NCBI GenBank assembly: GCA_963803425.1
Contig: CAWDMA010000001.1
Span: 1,674,001 to 1,738,000, forward strand
Origin: DASPWW01 sp963803425
GTDB lineage: Bacteria; Actinomycetota; Thermoleophilia; Solirubrobacterales; 70-9
Length of the DNA stretch: 64,000 nt
Direction: 5' to 3'
Below are positions 53,299 to 62,055 of this stretch, in pieces. How positions within the stretch are numbered: position 1 is the stretch's first letter; the number at the start of each line of letters is the position of its first letter. Below the pieces are notes generated by a model. It ran no database searches, had not been told where the DNA came from, and saw only the letters and a program-made list of their open reading frames with translations. A program made the position numbers and the translations under genes.

Positions 53299-54389
53299 CC
53301 GACGACCTGGAGGTCCTTCGGGAAGCTCGCGAGCGATCGGCTGCCGTCCTCGGTGACCGTGACCATGTCCTCGATCCGGACCCCGAACCGGCCCGGGAGG
53401 TAGATGCCGGGCTCGACCGTGACCACGTCGCCGCGCTCAAGCACGTCGTCGGCGGTCTTCGCGAGCCGGGGCGCCTCGTGGATCTCGATCCCGACGCCGT
53501 GGCCGAGGCCGTGGCCGAACGCGTCCCCGTGGCCGGCATTCGCGATCATCTCGCGCGCCACCGAGTCGACGGCGCGACCCGTGGCGTCCGGACGGACAGC
53601 CGCGGCGGCGGCGCGCTGGGCGGCCAGCACCAGCTCGTAAACCTCGCGCGCCCCGGGCTCGAGCTCGCCGGTCGCGAGCGTCCGGGTGCAGTCGGAGCAG
53701 TAGCCGTCCACGATCGCGCCCAGGTCGATCACGACCAGCTCGGCCGCGCCGATCTCGCGATCGCCCGGCTCCGCGTGCGGCAGGGCGCCGTTCTCGCCGG
53801 CAGCGACGATCGCCGGGAACGACGGGCCCTCGGCGCCGAGCTCCCGCATCCGCTGCTCCGCTCCGAGCGCCACCTCACGCTCCGTCCGACCGGCGAGCCC
53901 CCGCTCGGCGATCCACCCGTACACGTCCTCGGCGATCCGCTGCGCCGCGGAGATCGCCTCGAGCTCGGCCGCGTCCTTGTGCCGACGCAGCCCCTCGACG
54001 AGACCTGCGGCGGGGACGAGCTCGGCGTCCGCAGGAGCGAGCTCCTCGAGCCTGCGCAGGCTGCGGACGCTGGTGCTGACGTCGTCGTACCCGACCCGGC
54101 CGTCGAGCAGCTCCGCGAGCGCCGGCAGCACCTGGCCCTCGGCGATCTTTCGCTCGAACCCGGGGTCGACCTCGCGCTCGGCCCGCTCCGCGTAGCGGAA
54201 GTCGGTCAGGAAGGTCGCGGACCCCTCCCCCACCACGCACAGCCCGCTGGTCCCGCCGAACCCGGCCAGGTAGCGCAGGTTCGCCATTGCCGCGCGGTCG
54301 GAGTCGCCGGGCCGGACGAGGTCGCCGACCACCACCAGGTCGAGCTCGCGGGCGGCGACGAGCTCCTGCAGGCGCGCGAGCCGGCTCAC
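53295..54389 (-). CDS. pepQ: M24 family metallopeptidase (Xaa-Pro aminopeptidase/dipeptidase)
   Basis: The 364-residue enzyme has a creatinase N-terminal domain and a pita-bread catalytic domain with all metal ligands: VVIDLGA and GYCSDCTRT (Asp, Asp), GHGLGHGVGIEIHE (His), TVEPGIY (Glu) and RIEDMV (Glu). GTG 54389 overlaps the aroQ stop by GTGA. It cleaves X-Pro bonds. The position aroQ-pepP-efp is common in Firmicutes and actinobacteria, although here cupin and dinB genes intervene before efp. Confidence 0.88.
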   Translation of the reverse strand: MSRLARLQELVAARELDLVVVGDLVRPGDSDRAAMANLRYLAGFGGTSGLCVVGEGSATFLTDFRYAERAEREVDPGFERKIAEGQVLPALAELLDGRVGYDDVSTSVRSLRRLEELAPADAELVPAAGLVEGLRRHKDAAELEAISAAQRIAEDVYGWIAERGLAGRTEREVALGAEQRMRELGAEGPSFPAIVAAGENGALPHAEPGDREIGAAELVVIDLGAIVDGYCSDCTRTLATGELEPGAREVYELVLAAQRAAAAAVRPDATGRAVDSVAREMIANAGHGDAFGHGLGHGVGIEIHEAPRLAKTADDVLERGDVVTVEPGIYLPGRFGVRIEDMVTVTEDGSRSLASFPKDLQVVG

Positions 54390-54832
54390 TTCAGCCTCCC
54401 GTTGAGGATCTCGAGCGCGCGGCGGTACCCGTCCGCGCCCTGGCCCGAGACCACGTCGACGACGAGCCCCTCGAGGACAGAGGTTCTGCGCCACTCCTCG
54501 CGCTCGGAGACCGCGGACAGGTGGACCTCGACGACGGGCACGTCGGCGATCTCGACCGCGTCGCGGATCGCGTAGCTGTAATGCGTCCATGCCCCGGGGT
54601 TGAGCATCGCCGCGTCGGCGCGCTCGTGCAGCCGGTGCAGGTACTCGACGAACTCGCCCTCGTGGTTGGTGTGGAAGAAGGTCGGCTCGAGGTCCAGCTC
54701 GCGGGCGAACCGACTCACCTTCACCTCGAGCTCGGCGAGCTTCAGGCCTCCGTAGTGCTCAGGGTCCCGGCGCCCCAGCATGTCGAGGTTGACGCCGTGC
54801 AGCACCGCCACGCGGTTGCGGGTGCGGGCCAT
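54386..54832 (-). CDS. aroQ: 3-dehydroquinate dehydratase, type II
   Basis: The 148-residue enzyme performs the third shikimate-pathway step. It has VLHGVNLDMLGRRDPEHYGG (with the active-site Tyr and Arg), TNHEGEFVEYLH, NPGAWTHYSYAIRDAV and VVEVHLSAVSEREEWRRTS. It lies nine bases after aroKB in a chorismate-pathway run. Confidence 0.93.
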   Translation of the reverse strand: MARTRNRVAVLHGVNLDMLGRRDPEHYGGLKLAELEVKVSRFARELDLEPTFFHTNHEGEFVEYLHRLHERADAAMLNPGAWTHYSYAIRDAVEIADVPVVEVHLSAVSEREEWRRTSVLEGLVVDVVSGQGADGYRRALEILNGRLK

Positions 54833-54841
54833 CTCAGCTCC

Positions 54842-56389
54842 TCATCTCAGGCCCTCGACGGCGCCGCGCAGCGCGTCGGGGTCGACGCGCTGACCCTCGC
54901 GCGGCTCACCGGGCCGCTCCAGCAGGACGAACCCTACCCCGTCGGCCGTTCGCTTCTTGTCGCGACCGGTGGCGGCGAGCACGGCGTCGGTGTCGGCCTG
55001 CTCGTCGAGCCGAGTGGGCAGTCCCATCCGGTCGAGAATCGCCCGCACCTGCTCGCGAAGCTCGTCGGCCCCCGACAGGTGGAGCGCCGCCAGCAGCCCG
55101 AGCCCGACGGCCTCGCCGTGACGGTAGCGCCCGTACCCGGTCGCGGCCTCGATCGCGTGCCCGACCGTGTGCCCAAGGTTGAGCACCGCGCGGCGGCCCT
55201 GGTCGCGCTCGTCCGAGGCGACGACGTCGATCTTCGTCCGAGCGCAGGCGAAGATCACCTCGCCGAGCGACGAAGGGTCGGTCGAAGTCATCTCGCTGAT
55301 CCGCCCCCACAGCGGGTCGCCCGCGATCAGCGCCGTCTTCAGCACCTCGACGAACCCGGCGGAGAGCTCCTCGCCGGGAAGCGTCGCCAGGGCGGCGGGG
55401 TCCGCGAGCACGGCAGCGGGCAGGTGGTACGCGCCGACGTAGTTCTTCGCCTCGGGAAGATCGACGCCGGTCTTTCCGCCGTACGCGGAGTCGACTTGGG
55501 CGACGAGCGTGGTCGGTATGTGGACCACCGGCAGGCCGCGCTGGTAGACCGCGGCGCAGAAGCCGCCGAGGTCGCCGACCACGCCGCCGCCGAGCGCGAT
55601 CACCCCGTCGTCGCGCCGCGCCCCGGCGCGGGCGAGCTCGCACAGGATCCGCTCCGCCTCGTCCAGCGTCTTTCGCTGCTCCGAGGACTCGACGACGATC
55701 ACCGTCTCGCAGTCCGGCAACAGCCCGTCGTGGTGAGCGAGTGCGGCGGCGTCGGCGATCGTGAACCACCGCTGCGCGCCAAGGCTCTCCTCAACGCCCG
55801 GGTCCGCGAGCAGCCCCGCGGCCCCGGCGCCGACCGCGGCTGGGTACGAGCCTGTCGCGGAGCGAGCCCATGCGATCCTCACCTCGGACCGGGTCCGGAG
55901 CGCCGCCAGCCACGGCGCCGCCTCGGCGCCGGCATCCCGACCGCCCTGGGGGAGCACCGCCCGAGCGACCTCCTCGTACAGCGGCAGCCGTGCCGCGTGG
56001 CGGCGCCTGAACTCGTCCCGGTCGACGGCGAGCGGTCGATCGGTGCCGCGCGCCCGCGCCCACGCGACCGGCTCCTCCACCCGACACCACGCTGCGACGT
56101 GCCCGCGGAGCGCCTCGCGGACGGCGTCTGTCTCGACCGCGCCGCCGCCGAGCGAGACGATCCCGCCCCGGCCGAGCAGCTCCAGGGTCAGGTCCCGCTC
56201 GCGCTCCCGGAACGCCTCCTCGCCCTCGCGCGCGAACAGCTCCGCGATCGGCTCGCCGATCCGCCGCTCCAGCTCCTCGTCGGCGTCGACGACGTCCTCG
56301 CCGAGCGCCTCCCCCGCCGCTCGAGCGGCCGTCGTCTTCCCTGCGCCCATGAACCCGACGAACGCGATGCTTCCGGTCAGCGGCGCCAC
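54842..56389 (-). CDS. aroKB: Bifunctional shikimate kinase/3-dehydroquinate synthase
   Basis: A 515-residue in-frame fusion. The first about 165 residues are shikimate kinase (Walker A FVGFMGAGKTTAA, DADEELERRIGEPI, GGGAVETD). From about 170 it is 3-dehydroquinate synthase (ALGGGVVGDLGGFCAAVYQRG, PTTLVAQVDSAYGGKTGVDLPEAKN, GHTVGHAIE). GTG 56389 overlaps the aroC end by 13 bases. Both active sites look complete and there is no sign of a frameshift, so the fusion is genuine. It joins steps 2 and 5 of the pathway in one chain. Confidence 0.92.
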   Translation of the reverse strand: MAPLTGSIAFVGFMGAGKTTAARAAGEALGEDVVDADEELERRIGEPIAELFAREGEEAFRERERDLTLELLGRGGIVSLGGGAVETDAVREALRGHVAAWCRVEEPVAWARARGTDRPLAVDRDEFRRRHAARLPLYEEVARAVLPQGGRDAGAEAAPWLAALRTRSEVRIAWARSATGSYPAAVGAGAAGLLADPGVEESLGAQRWFTIADAAALAHHDGLLPDCETVIVVESSEQRKTLDEAERILCELARAGARRDDGVIALGGGVVGDLGGFCAAVYQRGLPVVHIPTTLVAQVDSAYGGKTGVDLPEAKNYVGAYHLPAAVLADPAALATLPGEELSAGFVEVLKTALIAGDPLWGRISEMTSTDPSSLGEVIFACARTKIDVVASDERDQGRRAVLNLGHTVGHAIEAATGYGRYRHGEAVGLGLLAALHLSGADELREQVRAILDRMGLPTRLDEQADTDAVLAATGRDKKRTADGVGFVLLERPGEPREGQRVDPDALRGAVEGLR

Positions 56390-57540
56390 CCGATCCGGTC
56401 CTTGTACGCCTGCAGGGCCGCGCGGCCGTCGTCGATGTGGTCGCCGCCGAGCTTCTCGCGGTAGGCCCGCGCCAGCACCAGCGCCACCATCGCCTCGCCG
56501 ACGATCCCGGCGGCCGGGACCGTCGTCGAGTCGGTGCGCTCGCGGAGCGCCTGGGCCGGCTGGTGCGTCTCGGTGTCGACGGTGCGCAGCGGCTGCGTCA
56601 GGGTGGAGAGGGGCTTCATCGCGGCCCGCACGATCAGCGGCTCGCCGTTCGACATCCCGCCCTCGACGCCGCCGGCGCGGTTCGTCTCCCTGATCCAGCC
56701 GTCCTTCTCGGTCCAGAAGATCTCGTCGTGCGCCTCCGAGCCCGGCCGCCCGGCGACATCCCATGCCTCCCCCACCGAGACCCCCTTGATCGCCTGGATC
56801 GAGACCATCGCCTGGGCCAGCCGCGAGTCGAGCCGCCCCTCCCACGACACGTGCGAGCCGATCCCGGGGACCAGCCCGAACGCGATCACCTCGAAGATCC
56901 CGCCGAGTGTCTCGTTCTCCTTGCGCAGCCGATCGATCTCCTCGACCATCCTCGGCTCGGCGTCCGCGTCCAGGCACCGCACGGGCGAGTCGTCGACCCC
57001 GTCGAAGTCACCGGGGGCGAGCGGCTCCCGCTCCCGGGCGATCACGCTCCCGATCTGGAGCACGTGGCTGTACACGCTCACCCCGAGCGCCCCCAGGTAC
57101 GCCTTCGCGAGCCCTCCCGCCGCGACCCGCGCGGCGGTCTCCCGGGCGCTGGCCCGCTCCAGCACGTTGCGAACGTCGTCGTGCCCGTACTTGAGCAGCC
57201 CGGCGAGGTCGGCGTGCCCGGGGCGCGGCGCGTGCACCTGTTCGATCTCGGCGTCCACAGGCCTGGGGTTCATCCGCTCGTCCCAGTTCGGGTAGTCGCG
57301 GTTCGCGACCAGGACCGCGACGGGGCTGCCGAGCGTGCGCCCGTGCCGCACCCCGGAGCGGATCTCGACCGAGTCGGACTCGATCTTCATCCTGCCGCCG
57401 CGGCCGTGGCCGAGCTGGCGCCTCGCCATGTCGCGGTCGAGCGCCTCGAGGTCGAGCTCCAGCCCGGCCGGCAGGCCCTCGACGATCGCGACCAAGCCGG
57501 GGCCGTGCGATTCTCCCGCTGTCGTGAAGCGAATGCTCAT
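56377..57540 (-). CDS. aroC: Chorismate synthase
   Basis: The 387-residue enzyme converts EPSP to chorismate with reduced FMN. Marks are MSIRFTTAGESHGPGLVAIVEGLPAG, RRQLGHGRGGRM, GVRHGRTLGSPVAVLV, ASARETAARVAAG and the C-terminal EALRERTDSTTVPAAG-like segment. ATG 57540 is the family start. It leads the aroC-aroKB-aroQ run. Confidence 0.96.
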   Translation of the reverse strand: MSIRFTTAGESHGPGLVAIVEGLPAGLELDLEALDRDMARRQLGHGRGGRMKIESDSVEIRSGVRHGRTLGSPVAVLVANRDYPNWDERMNPRPVDAEIEQVHAPRPGHADLAGLLKYGHDDVRNVLERASARETAARVAAGGLAKAYLGALGVSVYSHVLQIGSVIAREREPLAPGDFDGVDDSPVRCLDADAEPRMVEEIDRLRKENETLGGIFEVIAFGLVPGIGSHVSWEGRLDSRLAQAMVSIQAIKGVSVGEAWDVAGRPGSEAHDEIFWTEKDGWIRETNRAGGVEGGMSNGEPLIVRAAMKPLSTLTQPLRTVDTETHQPAQALRERTDSTTVPAAGIVGEAMVALVLARAYREKLGGDHIDDGRAALQAYKDRIGWRR

Positions 57541-57615
57541 CGCGGACAAGGCTATCGGCGCGATTGCCGCCGTCGCGGGGGGCGAGTTGCGGCCTGCTCG
57601 GCCCTGAGCACCGCG

Positions 57616-58086
57616 GTGGCCTCGATCGCGCTCGACCTCGTGCTCTCCGCGGTCCTGATCGCGGTCACCGTCACCGACCTCGATCGCCGCGTGATCCCGA
57701 ACAGGATCCTGATCGCAGGCACGGCGGTGGGGCTCGCGACCCTCGTCGCCACCGATCCCGCCGGGATCCCGGGGCGGGTGGCGTGGGCGGGGCTCGCCGG
57801 AGGGTTCCTGGCGCTGGGCGCGGTCGCCCATCGCGACGGGATGGGGATGGGCGACGTGAAGCTGGCGGCACTGATGGGGCTGTACCTGGAGAGCGCGGTT
57901 GCGCCGGCGCTGGTGGTGGCGCTGACGGCCGGCGGCACGCTGGGGCTGATCATCGTCGTTCGCGAGGGAGCGGCGGCGTTCGGGCGCGCGATCCCGTTCG
58001 GCCCGTTCCTGGCTCTGGGCGGGATCGCGGCGCTGTGCGCGGGAGACCCCACCGTCGAGTGGTACGTGGACAGCTTCCTGCGCTGA
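57616..58086 (+). CDS. A24 prepilin-peptidase-like membrane protein (short form)
   Basis: The 156-residue protein has about four to five membrane segments and both catalytic aspartates of the type IV prepilin peptidase family: VTVTDLDRRVIPNRI and GMGMGDVKLAALMGLYL. It lacks the N-terminal methylase part of PilD, like CpaA-type short peptidases. GTG 57616 is a choice among weak starts. It is divergent from aroC. Pilus or secretion genes usually lie near aroE/aroC in this group, but no pilin is seen in the window. Confidence 0.75.
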   Translation: MASIALDLVLSAVLIAVTVTDLDRRVIPNRILIAGTAVGLATLVATDPAGIPGRVAWAGLAGGFLALGAVAHRDGMGMGDVKLAALMGLYLESAVAPALVVALTAGGTLGLIIVVREGAAAFGRAIPFGPFLALGGIAALCAGDPTVEWYVDSFLR

Positions 58087-58108
58087 GCGCGTCGGCCGCG
58101 AGCCCGCT

Positions 58109-59551
58109 TCAGCTCAGATCGCGCCGCAGCGCCGCCCGCGCCGCGAGATATCCGCACATCCCATGGACGCCGCCGCCGGGCGGGGTCGACGAGGAGCAGA
58201 TGTAGATCCCGCGGGCCGATGTGGCGTACGGGACGAGCCTGGGCACCGGCCGCGCCAAGGCCTGCCGCATGTCCTGGAGGCCCCCGCTGATGTCGCCGCC
58301 GACGTAGTTCGGGTTGTACCGGGCCAGCTCCGGCGCGCGGATCACGTTCCGAGCCCGGATCACCTTCCGGAACCCGGGCGCGAACCGCTCCACCTGCGCC
58401 TCGATCCGCTCGCTCATGTCCGCGCCGCTGTGATTGGGGACGTGGCAGTAAGCCCACGCGGTGTGGGCCCCGGCCGGCGCGCGGGTGGGGTCGAACGGGG
58501 TCTGCTGCGCGAGCAGCACGAACGGGCGGCCGGGAACCTCGCCCCCGTTCACCGCTCGCTCCGAGGCGGCGATCTCGTCCAGCTCCCCGCCGACGTGGAT
58601 GGTCGCGGCCCGCTCGCAGGCCGGAGCGCTCCACGGGATCGGCGCGTCCAGGGCCCAGTCGACCTTGCATACTCCGGGCCCGTACCTGTAGCGGCGCAGG
58701 GCCCGGCGGTAAGGGCGGCTGAGCCGATCGCCCGCGATCGCGTCGAGCTGGCGCGGGGTGACGTCGAGCAGCACCGCGCGGGCGGAGGGAAGCTCGTCGA
58801 GCGAGCCGACCGGACGGGACGTGCGGACCTCTCCTCCGAGCGAGCTCAGGTGGGCGCTCATCGCGTCGGCGATCCGCTGCGAGCCCCCACGCGCCATCGG
58901 CCACCCGACCGCGTGGCCGAGCAGCGTCAACAGCAAGCCGATCGCCGCCGTCGGGGGCGCCTCGAGCGGCAGCGTCGAGTGCGCCGCCGAGCCGGCGAGC
59001 AGGGCCCGCGCCTCGCGGCCCCGAAACCGGCCCTCGGCGAGCCCCCGCGCCGAGCGCAGGCCGGTGCGGGCGAAGCGGGCCACGGCGATCGGATGGCGGG
59101 GGGCGCGAAGCGAGGAGAGCAGGCCCTCGAGCAGCGGCCCGGCGTCCCGGACAAGCGGCTCCAGCAGCGCCCGGTAGGCGGGGCCGTCCTCGCTGAGCCC
59201 GTCCGCGGTCGCCTCGACGGATCGCTCCAGGACGACGGCCGTCCCGTCATCGAATGGGTGCGCGAGGGGCGCCGGCGGATGGACGAGCTCGAGCCCGTGC
59301 CGCCGCAGCGGCAGCCCGGCCAGGAAGGGCGAGCCGAGCGCGAGCGGATGGATCGCGGAGCACACGTCGTGCACGAAGCCGGGCTCGGTCAGCTCCGCGG
59401 AGCGACACCCGCCCCCGATCGTCTCGGCGGCCTCGAGCACGACCACGGAGCGACCGGAGCGCGCCAGCTCGATCGCGGCCGCGAGCCCGTTCGGACCCGA
59501 GCCGACGACGATCGCGTCGGTGGACGGACTCGCCGGCCCCGCCATCGTCAT
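58109..59551 (-). CDS. Phytoene dehydrogenase-like FAD oxidoreductase
   Basis: The 480-residue NAD(P)/FAD amine-oxidase-fold protein has dinucleotide motif IVVGSGPNGLAAAIELARSGRSVVVLEA, GGGCRSAELTEPGFVHDVCS and the C-terminal FAD end ATSARGIYICSSSTPPGGGVHGMCGYLAA. It is of the CrtI/COG1233 type, which covers carotenoid desaturases and many relatives; the substrate is not certain. It converges with the prepilin-peptidase gene. Confidence 0.85.
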   Translation of the reverse strand: MTMAGPASPSTDAIVVGSGPNGLAAAIELARSGRSVVVLEAAETIGGGCRSAELTEPGFVHDVCSAIHPLALGSPFLAGLPLRRHGLELVHPPAPLAHPFDDGTAVVLERSVEATADGLSEDGPAYRALLEPLVRDAGPLLEGLLSSLRAPRHPIAVARFARTGLRSARGLAEGRFRGREARALLAGSAAHSTLPLEAPPTAAIGLLLTLLGHAVGWPMARGGSQRIADAMSAHLSSLGGEVRTSRPVGSLDELPSARAVLLDVTPRQLDAIAGDRLSRPYRRALRRYRYGPGVCKVDWALDAPIPWSAPACERAATIHVGGELDEIAASERAVNGGEVPGRPFVLLAQQTPFDPTRAPAGAHTAWAYCHVPNHSGADMSERIEAQVERFAPGFRKVIRARNVIRAPELARYNPNYVGGDISGGLQDMRQALARPVPRLVPYATSARGIYICSSSTPPGGGVHGMCGYLAARAALRRDLS

Positions 59552-59621
59552 GCCCGGCCAGAGTAACTCGAGCCGGTGAGAAAGCTAGGTTGACGCGATC
59601 GCCGCTCGCAGGCTTCTGATC

Positions 59622-60029
59622 GTGATGCTGATGCTGCTCGCCGTCTCGACGCTGGCGGCGGCGCTGATCCCGCCCCAGGCCCGGCGGCAGGTTGCCTCCT
59701 CGACGACCTCTACCACCACCACCCCGCCGACGAGCGCCGCGACCGGGGGGCGGCTCGTCGAGCGCACCGTTCGCGTTGCCGGGCGCGGCTCGACGCGGGT
59801 GATGATCCGGCTGGGCGACCAGCTCGCGCTCACCGTCCGCGTCGGGTTCCCCGACCAGGTCTCGATCCCGGCGTTCGGTCTGATCGCCGACGCCACCTCC
59901 GATGCGCCGGCCCACTTCGACCTGCTCCCGGACCGCACCGGTCGGTTCGACGTTGAGCTCGTCGAGAGGGGGCGGGTGGCGGCCGTGATCGAGGTGGCCT
60001 CGAAGCGGGAGCCGGACAAGGCTCCGTGA
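59622..60029 (+). CDS. Exported or membrane-anchored protein of unknown function
   Basis: The 135-residue protein starts at GTG 59622 with a short hydrophobic segment (MMLMLLAVSTLAAALIPP), a Ser/Thr-rich linker and a beta-rich domain (VERTVRVAGRGSTRVMIRLGDQLALTVRVG). No family is recognised. It is divergent from the CrtI-like gene by about 70 bases and converges with the next gene. Confidence 0.6.
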   Translation: MMLMLLAVSTLAAALIPPQARRQVASSTTSTTTTPPTSAATGGRLVERTVRVAGRGSTRVMIRLGDQLALTVRVGFPDQVSIPAFGLIADATSDAPAHFDLLPDRTGRFDVELVERGRVAAVIEVASKREPDKAP

Positions 60030-60037
60030 GCCCCGGC

Positions 60038-61189
60038 CTACTCGCCGGCGGCCCCCACCTGGACCTCGAACCCGACCACCCGCCCGGCGGACACCCGCGC
60101 CGAGAGCACTGGGGTGACGCCGTCCGCCCCGACCTCGGACGGCGCATGTACGAGGGTGAACAGCCGCCCCTCCGGGGCCTCCTGCGAGAACACGGTCTCC
60201 TTCGGGGCGGGTGCCATGTCCGGGTACCGCCTTCGAAGCTGCTTCTCGGTGATCTCGACCATCGCGCCCTCCTGGGTCATCCATCCCGCCTGGCGCGCCT
60301 CCGGACCCTGCACCGTGACGTCGGCGACGCGGCCGTCGACGCCACACGGATCGAGCCCGCCGAGGTTGGCGAAGTCGATCCTGATCCCGAGGTCGTCCCA
60401 CTCGGCGGGACACACCTCCCCGGTCGGCCCATACGTGCTCGGAGGCCCGAACAGCTTCACCGCATCGGCAAGGCTCCCTTCCTGGAGAGGGAAGCCTGCG
60501 ATCGCCTCCGCCTCGCCGTGCCCGACCGCGATCGTCCGCCCGCGCGGGCCTCCCAGCGGTCGGTAGGTGAACTCCTTGCCGTTCCAGCGGAGCACGCCCT
60601 CGCGCCGCCCGCTCGCGCAGCACAGCGGGTCGCCCTCGACCAGCGCGCTCGACACCTCCCGCACCTGGTCCTTCTCGACCGTGACCTTCGCTGCGCCGGT
60701 CGCCGTGCGGATCGCGACGGGGGTCCACCGCCCGTCGATCGGCTGGTACACGGCCCACGGCGCGGCAGTCCCACCGGCGGTGGCCGGGGCGATCCCCGAC
60801 TGGGTCAGCTGCAGCACCATCTCGTCGACGCCGTCGCCGGTCAGGTCGACGCAGCCGAGCACGTGCACGTCGTACACGTCGAGCACCTTGGCGAGCGGTG
60901 GGACGGTGCCGATCGTGCGGACCTGCTTCGCGAACCGATCGGAGCGGACCGCCTCGGCCGCCTCGCGCTCGTCGCACGGGAGCGGCTTCTCGGTGGCGAC
61001 CGGCTTCGCCGCCTCCTCCCCACCGGACTGCATGATCAGGAAGGTCGACTCCCCGACGACCGCTATCGCGACGATCGCGACCACGATCGCCGCCCAGCGT
61101 GGAACCCGGCGCAGGGCATCGACAGCGCCCGCAAGCGCCTTGCGGACGGCCGCATCGACTCTGCCCAGTGCCTCTCGCACCCCGCTCAT
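60038..61189 (-). CDS. Single-pass membrane protein of unknown function
   Basis: The 383-residue protein has a cytoplasmic N-terminal helix, a membrane segment at about residues 34-53 (WAAIVVAIVAIAVVG) and an extracytoplasmic region with paired cysteines. It contains a segment like VLGCVDLTGDGVDEMVLQL (FG-GAP/VCBS-like repeat), RREGVLRWNGKEFTYRPLG and GPPSTYGPTGEVCPAEWDDLGI. ATG 61189 is chosen because the upstream extension has no support. It is 47 bases downstream of aroE; its role is unknown. Confidence 0.7.
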   Translation of the reverse strand: MSGVREALGRVDAAVRKALAGAVDALRRVPRWAAIVVAIVAIAVVGESTFLIMQSGGEEAAKPVATEKPLPCDEREAAEAVRSDRFAKQVRTIGTVPPLAKVLDVYDVHVLGCVDLTGDGVDEMVLQLTQSGIAPATAGGTAAPWAVYQPIDGRWTPVAIRTATGAAKVTVEKDQVREVSSALVEGDPLCCASGRREGVLRWNGKEFTYRPLGGPRGRTIAVGHGEAEAIAGFPLQEGSLADAVKLFGPPSTYGPTGEVCPAEWDDLGIRIDFANLGGLDPCGVDGRVADVTVQGPEARQAGWMTQEGAMVEITEKQLRRRYPDMAPAPKETVFSQEAPEGRLFTLVHAPSEVGADGVTPVLSARVSAGRVVGFEVQVGAAGE

Positions 61190-61236
61190 CGTCAAAAGGA
61201 TGCCGTATGCAGCGGGATCTGTCGGACGAGCGTCCG

Positions 61237-62055
61237 TCAGCGGGCGGCGCGCCGCATCACCTCGAGCGGCGGATCCACCCCCGTCCAGATCCGAAACGAG
61301 GCAGCTCCCTGGCGGACCAGGACCTCGAGCCCGCCGACCGCGGCGGCGCCCGCAGCCCGCGCCGACTCGATCAGCTCGGTGTCGCGCGCTCCGTAAACGA
61401 GGTCGACGACCACCTGCCCGGGCCGAAAGCCGCCGACCGGCGGGAGCGGCAGCCCCTCCAGGGCGGAGCCGGCACCGGCAGCGCCGTGCATGCCGACCGA
61501 GGTCGAGTTGACGACCAGGTCGAACTCTGCGACCGGGAGCTCGCCGTCCACGTGCAGCGCCGATCCGCCCAGCTCCTCGGTGAGCTCCGCGGCGCGCTCC
61601 GGTGTGCGGTTCCACACGACGACGGTGGCGCCCGCCCCGACCAGCGCCCACACGACCGCCCGGGCGGCGCCGCCGGCGCCCAGCACCAGGGCGGTGCGAC
61701 CGTCCGGGGGCTCCGGGAGCGCCGCCAGCAGCCCGGGCGCGTCGGTGTTGTCGGCAACGATCAATCCGGGGGTGAAGGAGAGCGTGTTCGCGGCGCCGAT
61801 CGCGGCCGCCGTGTCGCTCGCCTCGTCCGCGAGCGCGAGCGCCGCGCGCTTGTGCGGAACGGTCACGTTGGCGCCGACGAAGCCATCGTCGGGGAGCGCG
61901 CGTACCCGCTCGACGAGCTGATCCGGGCCGAGGTCGATCGCCTCGTAGGTCCACTCGGCCGCCATCCCGAGCGCATCGAACGCGGCGTTGTGGATCGCCG
62001 GCGAGCGCGAGTGGGCGATCGGGTGGCCGATCACCGCGAGCCGGCGCCGGCTCAC
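61237..62055 (-). CDS. aroE: Shikimate dehydrogenase
   Basis: The 272-residue NADPH enzyme reduces 3-dehydroshikimate. It has VIGHPIAHSRSPAIHNAAF, GANVTVPHKRAALALADE (catalytic Lys), the Rossmann GAGGAARAVVWAL and NRTPERA, and NSTSVGMHG. GTG 62055 overlaps the mltG stop by GTGA. Confidence 0.94.
   Translation of the reverse strand: MSRRRLAVIGHPIAHSRSPAIHNAAFDALGMAAEWTYEAIDLGPDQLVERVRALPDDGFVGANVTVPHKRAALALADEASDTAAAIGAANTLSFTPGLIVADNTDAPGLLAALPEPPDGRTALVLGAGGAARAVVWALVGAGATVVVWNRTPERAAELTEELGGSALHVDGELPVAEFDLVVNSTSVGMHGAAGAGSALEGLPLPPVGGFRPGQVVVDLVYGARDTELIESARAAGAAAVGGLEVLVRQGAASFRIWTGVDPPLEVMRRAAR

Noticed and set aside
60038..61954. A 638-residue protein continuing through aroE
   Set aside because: The upstream part overlaps aroE in another frame; the recognisable protein starts at 61189.
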